This document shows positions 47,268 through 56,890 of a DNA stretch of 64,000 nucleotides, piece after piece. Position numbers and translations under genes: made by a program. Every line of letters begins with the position of its first letter. The stretch's first letter is position 1. The notes below the pieces were generated by a model, which was given only the letters and a program-made list of their open reading frames with translations, was not told where the DNA came from and searched no databases. This DNA comes from Isoetes taiwanensis (Eukaryota > Streptophyta > Lycopodiopsida > Isoetales > Isoetaceae). The DNA is taken from assembly GCA_021234155.1 (NCBI GenBank), contig JAJEKV010000091.1, positions 1,059,501 through 1,123,500 on the forward strand, given 5' to 3'.

Positions 47268-47492
47268 TCATCTGTCCGACCTTCTATTCAACGCTGATTT
47301 GCCTCTCACGGCTCGAAGCATGAGAAGGTTGAATTCATTCTCTTCTTCTTTACGCTGAATTGTAGCGGCATTTTCCTTTAGAAGATCATCTTGCTCCTTC
47401 AACCTCTTCATTAGAACACCCAACACTATGTCAGAAGGGAGTTCTATCCTCTTGCATTTTCCCTTATCGGCGGTTGAGGATGTGGAGGCCAT
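47268..47492 (-). CDS. Mini-gene 1: small MAS-type coiled-coil protein
   Basis: Chosen start is the ATG at 47492, giving MASTSSTADKGKCKRIELPS, then DIVLGVLMKRLKEQDDLLKE, then a Glu/Lys-rich coiled coil (QRKEEENEFNLLMLRAVRG). It ends at TGA just below 47270, about 74 residues. An earlier ATG at 47501 is in frame, but the three sibling genes all begin Met-Ala-Ser. A TATAAATT sequence lies about 85-95 bp upstream (47578-47585). The same layout recurs in the three genes to the right. No similarity to a known family is recognised; an all-helical, nucleus- or cytosol-located protein is a guess. Confidence 0.5.
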   Translation of the reverse strand: MASTSSTADKGKCKRIELPSDIVLGVLMKRLKEQDDLLKENAATIQRKEEENEFNLLMLRAVRGKSALNRRSDR

Positions 47493-47577
47493 AGATGACA
47501 AATGGGAGGGGCGTTAAGATTATAGAAGTGAGGAGCAAAGACTCTAACCCGAGGAAGGAGCACAATGCAAGGACCTC

Positions 47578-47585
47578 AATTTATA
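47578..47585 (-). promoter_or_regulatory. TATA-box candidate of mini-gene 1
   Basis: TATAAATT on the minus strand, about 90 bp before the chosen start codon, at the position equivalent to the TATA candidates of the three sibling genes. Confidence 0.45.
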
Positions 47586-47949
47586 CATATTGGCGCTTGA
47601 ACATATTAAACATAGTCATTTCTTTGTCGCGTGTCGTGCAGATGCAATGGGTTGTCGCTAGAACACATTAATGAACTTGTCATTTGGAACACATTAATAA
47701 CTATTCTAACTACACTGTATCGCACCACGCGAAATCTGCACACGAGCTTTAAAACCCTATGAAGGGTTTCGCTTCGTGTGATCTGTCTTGTCATTCTCTC
47801 TACCACGGATATTGAAAATTAAAAATAGGAAACGTAATATTCGGCACATTTGTCAAAAACTTTTCCCATTGAGAAATAAAACCATTACAAACATTAAAAA
47901 AAAAAAAACGGGCCCCTCTAGGAGGAGCCCAATGCCTATGATCGCCGGG

Positions 47950-48352
47950 CAAGCTCTTCTTTGGAGGCGGTGATAATTTTTTCTGCTCCTCCAACATGAT
48001 TGCACGCCCTTAACCACGTTCTCATATTCCGCAACCTTATCTTCCCGCTCATCGAGTTGAGCTCGGGCAGCCTCTCCCGCTTCGATTGCGGCCCTAAGCC
48101 TCTCTTGGAGGTTATATCTCGTGGCGCGCAATTCGCGGTCTAAGGCAGCCCGCTGATTGTCGCGCACTAAAATCACCTCCCTATAGAAGGCGGCCCTCTC
48201 TCCTCTGCCCAACCAGCTTGGCGGCGTCTTCATCATTCTTTTTCTTTTAGAAGGCGGATCCGTTCCTCAAACTTCCCCCGTACGAATGTTCTGAATTTCC
48301 TTGACGAGAACTTGAGACAAGATCTCGGCGGGGATGGGCGGGCTGGAGGCCA
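47950..48352 (-). pseudogene. Mini-gene 2: MAS-type coiled-coil protein, one frameshift
   Basis: From ATG at 48352: MASSPPIPAEILSQVLVKEI, then a frame change, KFEERIRLLKEKE, a short break, and then a long helical stretch in one frame (48236-47950) containing ERAAFYREVILVRDNQRAAL, LQERLRAAIEAGEAARAQLD and REDKVAEYENVVKG. PAEILSQVLVK lines up with PSDIVLGVLMKR of mini-gene 1. A TATATAAA box sits about 95 bp upstream. If the single-base indels are sequence errors the product would be about 130 residues of mostly coiled coil. Unknown family. Confidence 0.5.
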
Positions 48353-48445
48353 TTGAAAGTGATGGGAGAATAGGAGAGATGGCTGAGGGCGGATGTCGTA
48401 GAACAGGAGATGGCGGATAGGAGGAAGACAAAGGCCTCCGGCGTT

Positions 48446-48453
48446 TTTATATA
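48446..48453 (-). promoter_or_regulatory. TATA-box candidate of mini-gene 2
   Basis: TATATAAA on the minus strand, about 95 bp upstream of the start at 48352. Confidence 0.5.
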
Positions 48454-48539
48454 GAAACTAGAGATACGTTGGAATCTCACGGTTTGCGATACTGGATAAA
48501 GTTGTGTAATAATCCTCTGAGGCGAAATTATAGCATGCA

Positions 48540-48960
48540 ATTAGGCAGCGGTAGCCTATGTTAGCATCATGGGATCCGTCATATCCTAAGCCGTCTTGTA
48601 TGCGAGGCCGTTACAAAAACGATGTTATTGTGGCGGCGCATGCCCGTCCTTGGCATGACATTGTCATCCACATGCCGATATGTGAATAGGCGTTGTCATC
48701 CACATGCAAATCGCATTTACGCAAGTATCACATAATCTAGCTAGATATTTGTGTTACATATACTTTTCCATTAATAAATTAGGAATTTATACATACAACG
48801 AGGTGTATGCGTTGTGGAGATCATCTGATAGCGAAATCCATTGATTGCTACCTAATTGCAAGCATGGCATTTCGCGTCGTCGTGATCTTTAATAAAACAA
48901 AACAAGAGAATAGATAGAAGCAAGAAATAGAGCAAATTTTTCTTTATAACAAAAATATAT
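48540..48960. other. Shared 3' flank between mini-genes 2 and 3
   Basis: Its right part contains GAAATCCATTGATTGCTACC and a GCGTCGT-type motif, both repeated in the flank of mini-gene 4 at about 49680-49735. This shows that whole gene-plus-flank units were duplicated. Confidence 0.65.
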
Positions 48961-48965
48961 ATACA

Positions 48966-49323
48966 ATGGCTAGGGATCTTCATGATCCCATGTGGCAAAT
49001 AAAGGCTGCGTTCTCATCCTCCGCGGCTCGAAGCTTCTTCTCCATATCTTCTAGCGCTGCGAAATATTGTGTGCGATTAAAGCGCCTCCACCCTCGACTA
49101 TTGGCCTCGGTATTTTGGTTAATGTTGCTGCGAGCTCAAGGTCACCGCTCATGCGCCAACCCCTCGTGAATTCTAACCTGTCCACCGCCTCCATCTTCTC
49201 GGGCGGCGAGGCGGCTGTTTTCGTCGTGAACTTCCTTGAACCTCTTCATCACCACGGCAAAGGGTGATGTCGAAGAACAGCTCTGGGGCGCGTTCGGCAG
49301 TGGAGGAGGATGAAGATGCCATC
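48966..49323 (-). pseudogene. Mini-gene 3: MAS-type coiled-coil protein, frameshifted
   Basis: From ATG at 49323: MASSSSSTAERAPELFFDIT, then after a one-base shift AVVMKRFKEVHDENSRLAAR, another shift, and a C-terminal EDMEKKLRAAEDENAAF before a stop near 48970. VVMKRFKEVHDENSRLAA is nearly identical to the equivalent in mini-gene 4 and clearly related to VLMKRLKEQ of mini-gene 1. TATAAATA lies about 95 bp upstream. The unit (gene plus 3' flank) repeats with a period of 862 bp, measured at GCTAGGGATCTTCATGATCC (48968 and 49830). Confidence 0.55.
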
Positions 49324-49416
49324 GGAGGAGAAGGCGGAAGGCGGAAGGCGGAGAAGATGAGCAGAAGGCGGAAGGCGGAAGAGGATCGGAGGTCGAAGGC
49401 AAGATAGAAGGTCTTC

Positions 49417-49424
49417 TATTTATA
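49417..49424 (-). promoter_or_regulatory. TATA-box candidate of mini-gene 3
   Basis: TATAAATA on the minus strand, about 95 bp upstream of the start at 49323. The surrounding AAGGTCTTCTATTTATAAC-like context (plus strand) matches that at 50303-50318 almost exactly. Confidence 0.6.
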
Positions 49425-49834
49425 ACTTGAGGGATTTCGTAGTAGCTTGAGTCACCACGGCCGAAGGATCGTCGGTCGGGGAAAATGGACCCGTTACTTC
49501 TCGCGTCGTGTGAGGAAAAAGGGCTGTTACTTCTTCTAACGTCTTTTCTTCGAAAGCTTCGTGTGATAATTTTTATTGATAATTTCGGTGATACAATCTA
49601 TACATAAGTAATTTTACTGATACATAACTAAAGATAGAACTTCCCATTGAAGCAAAGTAGAGCGGCATGGAGATCACCGCGGCGAAATCCATTGATTGCT
49701 ACCTAATTGCAAGCAAGGCATTTTGGCGTCGTGTATATAATAAAAACGAGAACATACATTGGAACAAGAGGATAGATAGAAGCAAAAATAGAAAACTTTT
49801 CTTTGAAGCAAAAATAGATAGATACAACGGCTAG

Positions 49835-50219
49835 GGATCTTCATGATCCTCTAGCTGATTTTCATGTCTGCGGTGGAAGTAAAGGCTGCGTTCTCATCCT
49901 CCGCGGCTCGGGCTTCTTCTCCATATCTTCTAAGGCCTGCGAAATACTTTGGCGGTTTCCCGCGCCTCGACCTGCGGCTCGTAGCCTCTTGGTACATGGC
50001 GAATGTTTCCTTGAGCTCAATGTCTCGCTCGTCGTGACTCCCTCGTGTGAAGGCTAATCGTCGGCCGCCTCCATATTCTCGGCGGCGAGGCGGTTGTTTT
50101 CATCATGGATCTCCTTGAATCTCTTCATCACCACTTTGCAAGGGTGATGTCCCGCGAGCTCACGCTGGGGAGTGCTATCTTGGCGTGGTCGCTTGCTAGA
50201 GGAAGATGATGATGCCATC
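49835..50219 (-). pseudogene. Mini-gene 4: MAS-type coiled-coil protein, frameshifted
   Basis: From ATG at 50219: MASSSSSSKRPRQDSTPQRE, then KVVMKRFKEIHDENNRLAAE followed by NMEAADD and a stop. Shifting frame restores DERDIELKETFAMYQEATSR and, at the end, EEARAAEDENAAFTST. The N-terminus carries a basic KRPR cluster that could act as a nuclear signal. It is the closest relative of mini-gene 3, with the same TATA context and the same 3' flank. Full length would be about 125 residues. Unknown family. Confidence 0.55.
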
Positions 50220-50308
50220 GGGCGAAGGTGGAAGGCGGAAGCGGAAGTAGAAGATGAGCAAAGCGGAAAGGCGGAAAGGCGTCGGAGGTCGAGTGGACAT
50301 CGGTCTTC

Positions 50309-50316
50309 TATTTATA
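50309..50316 (-). promoter_or_regulatory. TATA-box candidate of mini-gene 4
   Basis: TATAAATA on the minus strand, about 90 bp upstream of the start at 50219. Confidence 0.6.
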
Positions 50317-50574
50317 ACATGAGTCACACGAGTTGCTTCTCGGCGTCGTGTGAGGAATAAATAAATTAATTGTTTTTTTTCCAAATTTCATTTCTTGAGA
50401 TAAATATCACCGCGGCGAAAACCTAGATATGATATGAAAATCGGTGATGTATTTGGCGTGATGTGAATAAATACAAATAAAATAATTTTTTATTAGGAAT
50501 TTCGGAAGGACAATCGTACATAAATAATTTTACCGATACAAGTTGGAAAATATTTAACTTCCAATTTTTCAAGC

Positions 50575-51512
50575 TTAGTCGTCAATTTCATGCTCTTTCA
50601 ATCCCCCGCCTTGATCCAACAAGGCAATGACTTCCATGTTATCGACCCGACTTCCAACCTTGGGTGAGTCAAGCCCGGTGACTAAAAAATTTAACATATT
50701 GCTTCGCCCTTGGACCGGCTTGGTCGTCAAAATATTGTAGCACAACATCCGCCAAATTGCTATCACCCTTTCGGTGTTTGATGCCAATTGGGAATGGTTC
50801 GAACATGCATAATGCGGATGTAATAGACAAACTCTGCACCTTTTGGACTGAAAGTTCTGCTTGAAGAGCGATTATCTCCCCATTAGCGAATCTTGAGATA
50901 TATCGTAACAATGTAGAGTCCTTCAATCTTTCTGTCCCCGGCGTGCATGTCGGCAAAAAAAATCATCTACTTCCCACAAATAAGAGCGCTCAAGCTTATC
51001 TTCTTCACATTTATCCTCATCTACGAGGCTTATCTTTGCCGCGATTGGTGAAGGGCACGCCAAACCCAGATCCTGTTGGCGACTTTGCGAGGTATTTGGA
51101 ATTCTTCTTAGTTGGTAGATTAAGCCTCATCTTGAGCAAATCGAGACTCCAGCCTCTCATAGGCTTCTTTAAGCTTTATAGCATTGCGGTATAATTAGAC
51201 ACTTCAAACATCTCTTTGTCCAAATCCTCTTCAAAATCTAGGCCTAAGTTTACCCATTCGGCCAAAGATCTTGATAAGCTCGTCTTCCCTAGCACACATT
51301 AAGTAACAAAAGGCGGGTTCCTCGATTATATCACTTAGCAATAGGTATTCTTTGCCTTCCACTAAAATTGGCGTTATGTCGGACAACTTCTTTTCATCCT
51401 CATCCCCATCCTCATCACCTTGAATCATCTCCCTCCTCGGGTTCACCCAAGGCCGGTCGTCGAAGCTAAAACTCCTACATTCTTGCTCTTCTTCTTGTAG
51501 ATCTATCTCCAT
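50575..51512 (-). pseudogene. Hypothetical acidic protein gene, fifth member of the minus-strand run
   Basis: From ATG at 51512: MEIDLQEEEQECRSFSFDDR, an acidic run (GDEDGDEDEKK), then KEYLLLSDIIEEPAFCYLMC and a stop after KLRPRF near 51231. Other frames continue with DFEEDLDKEMFEV, SLKKPMRGWSLDLLKMRLNL, RFANGEIIALQAELSVQKVQ, LADVVLQYFDDQ and a final LKEHEIDD before TAA at 50575. It does not share the MAS start of its neighbours, but its 3' flank (50466-50570) resembles that of mini-gene 4. At least three frame breaks. No known domain recognised. Confidence 0.4.
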
Positions 51513-51539
51513 TTCTCGTCATAGTCGAGCATCATCACA

Positions 51540-51715
51540 TATAACCGACCCCCTTGGCTTAAAAGATTTCATTGTTTTCGGTGTATCTTCGGTTTGGCGG
51601 CGAGAATGCAATAACTAGCAAATGCAAGCGGCAAAAGAAATAAGATACCTTCTTAAGCACAAGGGGGCGCAGCCGGGGAGGAGCCCGTTCTATGCGGCCC
51701 CACTTGACCCGATTT
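51540..51715. other. Upstream flank of the minus-strand run
   Basis: Possible promoter sequence of the 51512 gene; no TATA box like those of the mini-genes is visible. Confidence 0.3.
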
Positions 51716-51719
51716 TTGG

Positions 51720-52560
51720 TCCGCAGTTGTTTTAGTTGTACGGAAGTGTTGTTTTATGCCAAAAACAACACCAAAATGGCCCCAAAAGTCCACATGGCCT
51801 GTTTATCCGGATTTGCACAAAGAGACAGTGGTTTTTGGCAGAAATTTCCCACGGTGGTTTTTTTGTAGAAAAAAACCACGCGTAGAAAAAATTGATATAG
51901 TTTTTGTGATTTTTGTCAGCGATATATTTTTTTCCTTCTTGTTGTTTTGGAGTAGCCACGCGTTGTTTGTCTTGTAAATAGCATATGTAGGTTCGAATAT
52001 TAGTACATGTGGAAAACTGAAAAAGACAGTTGTTTTTCTCTTTTCCATTTGTGTGTTTTTTTTTCTCTATTTGTAGTTTTTTTAAGTTGACATTGTTTTT
52101 CCAAAAAAATATACATAATTTTCAAGAAATCCACATGTTTTCTATAAAAAACAATTTGTTTTCAAATGTTGTTTTACTCAATGTGACATGTAGAAATTAG
52201 AAAGTAGACGCATCATTCTTGTTGTTTTCAAATGTTGTTTTTGCGAAAGAGAGAAAAAAAAAAAAAAAAAAAAGACCACACGTGGTCTTTCATTTCTAGC
52301 GTTGTTTTCGAATCAAAATTTTAAAAACCACATAATTAAAAAAAATGGACATGTAGATAAAGCAATGCTACACGCGTAGAAACAATGCTACAAGTAAAAC
52401 AATGCGTTGTTTACGCGCGGAGAAACAATGTCACAAGTAAAACAATACATTGTTTTTACTATCTAATAACCAATCAAACATTGACACGTGGCACACTCAA
52501 ATAAAAAAATAATATAAATCACAATTTAAAGCCAATATAATCATATTTTATTTTTTCAAT
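51720..52560. repeat. GTTGTTTT/AAACAACA-rich degenerate repeat
   Basis: Low-complexity sequence with recurrent GTTGTTTT, AAAAACCAC, CACGCGTAGAAA and ACAATGCTACA blocks, including an A run at about 52253-52274. Motifs such as GTCCACATGG with ATCCGGATTTGC resemble the right end of the A-rich array at 37500-37600. It is probably another copy of that repeat family. Confidence 0.6.
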
Positions 52561-52970
52561 ATGAATTGTTTTTGGGAACCAAGTATTGTCTTTTGACTAT
52601 TATTTCTAAGTGCTTGATTCCACAAATATTCTTTATTTTATGCCACATATCTAAGGTTGGCAAATTTTTATAAAACTAAAACTATAGAAAACAAACAATT
52701 AAGATTACTTTCATATTTACAATACAAGAACTTCATATATTTAATATTTAACAATTGAAACCGGAGATTACATTTACATTCCATTTTACACTTGAAGCGG
52801 ATCAACCTGGCGTGTTAAAAAGCCAAGTTCGGTAAAGATCGGCCTCGATAAAGAAACCAACATTAAATCAATATCGGACTCTATACACGAGCCAACAAAA
52901 AGCATCTTGTAACAAAAAGAAAAGGACGGAAGAAGGCCTCTGCTCCAACAATCAGCCGATCAAACAAAGG
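52560..52970. other. AT-rich unannotated stretch
   Basis: Nothing recognised; possibly intron or flank of the oxidase fragment to the right. Confidence 0.35.
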
Positions 52971-53149
52971 AGGAAAAGACTTGTGGCAGAAACTTTCTGG
53001 CAAGACTCAACAAGAATGGCAGGAGTTTAATGCAGGAGACGTGGGAAAGATTGTCAGTAGTGGATTATCAAGATCCAAAGGGCTGCTACTGCTGCGAATT
53101 TTTCTGAGCCATATAATGATCGATCACATTTGGAAAGGAACCACGATTC

Positions 53150-53321
53150 TGATTTGTCGGACTATGTGACAAGATTCCTTACATCTTTTACTCCACAGGA
53201 TGAAAAGGCATTTCCCTTCAATGTCACCCAAGCTCCGGGCTATGTCTGGCATTGCCATATCTTAGACCTTGAAGACAACGAGATGATGCATCCTCTCCTT
53301 GTTAAGCCGTCTATTCATTGA
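53150..53321 (+). pseudogene. Multicopper oxidase (LPR/bilirubin-oxidase type) C-terminal exon fragment
   Basis: Multicopper oxidases couple substrate oxidation to reduction of oxygen to water; plant LPR1/LPR2 are ferroxidases in phosphate sensing. The frame reads [20 protein letters not shown], then [20 protein letters not shown] followed by [12 protein letters not shown] and TGA, matching the family C-terminus to its natural end. HCH is intact, but the His expected four residues later (HCHxxxH, a type-1 copper ligand) is Leu (codon CTT at about 53268), while the downstream Met pair is kept. Upstream frames (52981-53150) do not clearly match the family, so the fragment is only the last ~55 residues. 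Losing a copper ligand with no visible N-terminal domains points to a pseudogene. Confidence 0.75.
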
Positions 53322-53329
53322 CTTGAATT

Positions 53330-54390
53330 TTATAGCCGACATTTGTCTGTATACACATAAAGAAAATATTTAACCTGTTCTTTTAAAAAAAAAAGAGCAG
53401 AATAGAACAAAATAGTATGAACCTCTAGGCCAACGATGGTGGCTGCCCGGCCGACATGTATGAAGGAAAAAAAACTCTCCATTGTACCTTTGCTACCAGT
53501 CCCACAAACCAGCATGGGAAACACACCAAGCCTCTGCACAAAACAAGAAGAATAAAGTAAAAGCAAAGAAACAAAGGCAATAAAAATGAATGAGAGTGCA
53601 TTGCGCCAAGAACCTCTTTACCGCTACGAAACTCTAGCCGATGGTTTCAAATAAGCCCTTCTTCAGGTGGATCTTTTCTGTCATTCTTAGCACAGTTTGT
53701 TTTTCTTCGTATTGGGCGCTCTGATCTGCTCCTTAGTTTAGCTCAAGTTTGCTATGCAATAACACCTTATTCTGCAAAAGGAGAAGAATAGCATGTCTGT
53801 TTTAGCAGAAACAAACCGGCCTCAAGGCTACGGAGCTGCCCATTTCGAAACAGAGGCAGATGCAGCAAAACCAACTCCACAAACAGAATCCGGGCCGGAA
53901 TGCGCTCTTCAGACCCTCTGTTGGATTATTCCCCATCGGATTGCACAGCGGATTGCATAACCCCAGCCCATTCTTTAAGTAAGCAGGATGAAGCATAATG
54001 GCGGACAGAAATCACATGGGCGAAATTAGAAGAGCGGAAAAGATCTGAGCGGGCGAAGTCATCACAGCAAGAGGCAGTTCCCATCGCTGGAGGAGCGAGC
54101 AAGATAAGCGGCCATTGCTACCTATCGCCATAGCTGGGCGCGGGAAACAAAACACAAACTGGCGCCTAAGCAAGCACAAACTGGCCCATTAAGCCCAACC
54201 AATAGGATGAGAGGGTCTGGATTGAAATCTAGGCCGTTTATCTCGGCACAACTCGGCCGTTGGATGGGATGCAGGTTTATCAAAATGTGTTCTATTTTTT
54301 TATAATTTTCAAAGTGCCCCTCTATTTTTTGCATTTGTTAAAATGCCTCTCTTATACCATCACGAGCTGCTATTTTCTTCGTTCCCATGC
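53330..54390. other. Unannotated stretch
   Basis: No protein motif recognised on either strand. An A run lies near 53383. The GC-richer part at 53820-54130 could be promoter-like sequence but offers no clear element. Confidence 0.35.
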
Positions 54391-54399
54391 GATATGAAG

Positions 54400-54560
54400 G
54401 GATTTCCAATTTATTATTCCAAATCGATAATTGGGCGCCAAGCTTGTCACAGGCATGATGTTATGCACCGGAATTTGAAGCCTGAGAATTTTCTCTTGGC
54501 CAGCAGGAAAGAAGAGTCTGTATTTTTTTAGCCTGGGGACACCTAGGCAACCAACCACGG
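54400..54560 (+). pseudogene. CDPK-type protein kinase fragment
   Basis: Calcium-dependent protein kinases are plant Ser/Thr kinases. The frame reads ACHRHDVMHRNLKPENFLLA then SRKEESVFF, stop, PGDT. In the family the catalytic loop is HRDLKPEN and is followed by KATDFGLSVFFKPGD-type sequence. Here the catalytic Asp is Asn (HRN), the segment containing the DFG magnesium-binding motif is deleted in frame between EES and SVFF, and the Lys codon after VFF has become TAG. Three independent lesions make this certainly inactive. Only about 50 residues are recognisable; no EF hands are nearby. The ATG at 54343 is not meaningful. Confidence 0.82.
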
Positions 54561-55980
54561 CCCCAGTTTCAGGCGCACAACTCCAAAACATGTATGAAGG
54601 ATCCGCAAATGCTTGATCCAGGGCCGATTTAGTTTGGTATGCAGGGCCAGAGTTTAAACATGCCCGCTTTCTGGTGTTTGGTGCTTCCTGGACCGCTTTC
54701 AGGCTCCTTTTCATATTTGTCTATATGATTTGAGATCAAACATGTATATTCTTTGAAGATTGCAATATATTGATTTTGAACTTTTAAATAGATGGGTTTG
54801 CAATACACTTAGTCTCTGCTAGAAATAATTGCAAAGATTCCTAGCTATTAATAAATATACATTTTGTTGGTACATTGTGTCCTTGCCACTTATAAAAACT
54901 ATCCCCTTGGAGTTACCACAGCACCATGTAAATAATTATATATTTTGTAAGTACGTTGTGTCCTTGCCACTTTTAAAAACTATCCTATTGAAGTCAGCAT
55001 GGCACCGGATAACTAGACATTCTCTTTGTAGGCCGATGTTTTATTTGCTGGAGTCTGCAGAAATGATCCACTATAGGTTTATATGTGCAGTTGAATCGTA
55101 CGCAGTAAACTAAAATGAGTGAGATACAAGCATCCAGTGATGGATTCTACTTGGTAAATCTGCTATTAACTGTTAAAATAACTAAGTCGATTATTTCTTA
55201 GAGCAACATGAAAAGAAAAAACAGCAATTGGCCTGAGCTTGAGCAGAAACACATTCATTTGATAAGGCATAGCTAATAGAGTTATAATAAGAAATTGCTA
55301 CTCTGTTGGCCAAATGCCAATCCTATACTCTCTGGCCAGATGGTAATTCTGTACTATGCTATATGCAGGAAGTTGTACTATGAGGCTTATGTGCACTTGA
55401 AAATTGGAAGTTACTAAATGCACTGGTGAACCATGCACAGGTTTATCACAGAGGAAGAATTGTGAAGCTTTGGTACAAACCAACCCTTTGGATTAAGTTA
55501 CCTCTTTGAGTACTGCTCATAAGCTACTGTCAAGAGCTAGAGAGGCGGAGCTTTATTTGTCATGCCCACACAATATATTACAGTATATAAGGAAGGATTT
55601 TCTTTCACATGGTGCAAAATGATGTCACTGTTGATCTTGTGATATTGATCTGCATTGCATTTGTTACTCAAATAATTGGTATGACATTCCTTCCTTATTA
55701 CTAAAAACTAAGAAGGATAGACAAACTGTTTTTCTTTGGAATTCTTTTAACACAAGGACCTTTATAAAGGTGACTATGGATGTTTTGCTCTTAATTCACT
55801 TTGAGGTTACCACATTGTTGAACATTGAATTATTAGTTTTCATCAGACGCATCAAGGTCTTTCTGGGGTCAAACTGACCCGCTTTTAAAGGGGTGCTCCT
55901 TGACCAAACAACATGGGTTAAGACAGTATTTAGGCACACTGGTACTCAACATAATCTACGACATGGCATAACTTAAACAC
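54560..55980. other. Unannotated AT-rich stretch
   Basis: A segment with GTACATTGTGTCCTTGCCAC (about 54870) recurs near 54950 as GTACGTTGTGTCCTTGCCAC, each followed by TT(A/T)TAAAAACTATCC, an imperfect tandem repeat of about 80 bp. No gene is recognised. Confidence 0.5.
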
Positions 55981-56076
55981 AACACCAGCATTCAAAGATG
56001 AGACGAGCCTGAGGAATCGAACCCCGGTTCTAATCCAATGCTCAGGACTCACCTGCTCATGTTATGATTCTTCACA
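55850..56076 (-). mobile_element. Possible tRNA-derived SINE (left end uncertain)
   Basis: On the minus strand GGTTCGATTCC (56013-56023) matches the RNA polymerase III B box. About 35 bp before it (56048-56059) lies TGAGCAGGTGAG, a fair A-box-like sequence. That spacing is typical of tRNA-derived SINE promoters. The presumed 5' end coincides with the left boundary of the large duplicated block at 56078. No poly(A) or simple-repeat tail is evident, so the length is a guess. Confidence 0.4.
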
Positions 56077-56077
56077 T

Positions 56078-56605
56078 TTATCGAAGCTTAAATACCGAGG
56101 CTCTCTGCAAGCAAGAACCCACATGATTTCGGTCAATTTTTGCTGATGGCTTCGCTAATTTGGTCAAGTCAGACCTTGTATTAATGTCAATTCATCAATA
56201 TGACCATGTTAGGGCATTGATTTGGCTCCAGAAAAAAGGAAACCTACAATTTATGATGTTTATTTCCCTAATAATGCAAGCTCGCCATCTCTGTTCAGAC
56301 CCATCTAATATATCTGGCAAAGCTGATTCTAGAATCTAACGTCTTGCTTGAGTGATTAATTTGCAACCGTGCAGCTTTGATGCACCCAAATTTTTCACCG
56401 ATTTTAAGCTCTGGACTTGTTAAACTAATTGAACCCCACATGATTCTAGAGCATTTTATACTGATGGCTTACTGAACCCGTCCAATCAGGGCTTTTATTA
56501 GCCCCAAGTCGTCAATTCCTGCCTTTATCAAGCATGCATGACAGTATTTGCACAACCAAAAAACAACAAAACACAAGCCAAAGACCGAACCGCGGACGCG
56601 ACTTA
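56078..56605. repeat. Lead-in segment, second copy (pairs with 1-530)
   Basis: A direct repeat of 1-530 and part of the duplicated foldback-type element. It starts immediately after the SINE-like promoter and runs into the left minisatellite array. Confidence 0.85.
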
Positions 56606-56609
56606 ATCG

Positions 56610-56890
56610 GAACATGCCACGAACATGTCACCCAGCTCAAACATGCCAAGGTGGCTCAAACATGCCACGCGGGCTCCAACATGCCATCTAGGCTCCAACA
56701 TGTCACGGTGGCTCAAACATGCCACCTAAGCACCAACATGCCACCTAGGCTCAAACATGCCAAGGTGGCTCAAACATGCCACGCAGGCTCCGATATGCCA
56801 CCTAGGCTCCGACATGCCAACGTGGCTCAAACATGCAATGTGGACTCCAACATGCCAATGTGGCTTAGGCATGCCACCTAGGCACCCCAA
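56610..56890 (+). repeat. Minisatellite array, left arm of copy B
   Basis: About 15 units of the 19-bp sequence in the ACATGCCA orientation, about as long as the left array of copy A. Confidence 0.92.

Noticed and set aside
56013-56059. A full tRNA gene
   Set aside because: A B box and a weak A box are present, but no acceptor stem or anticodon arm can be folded around them.
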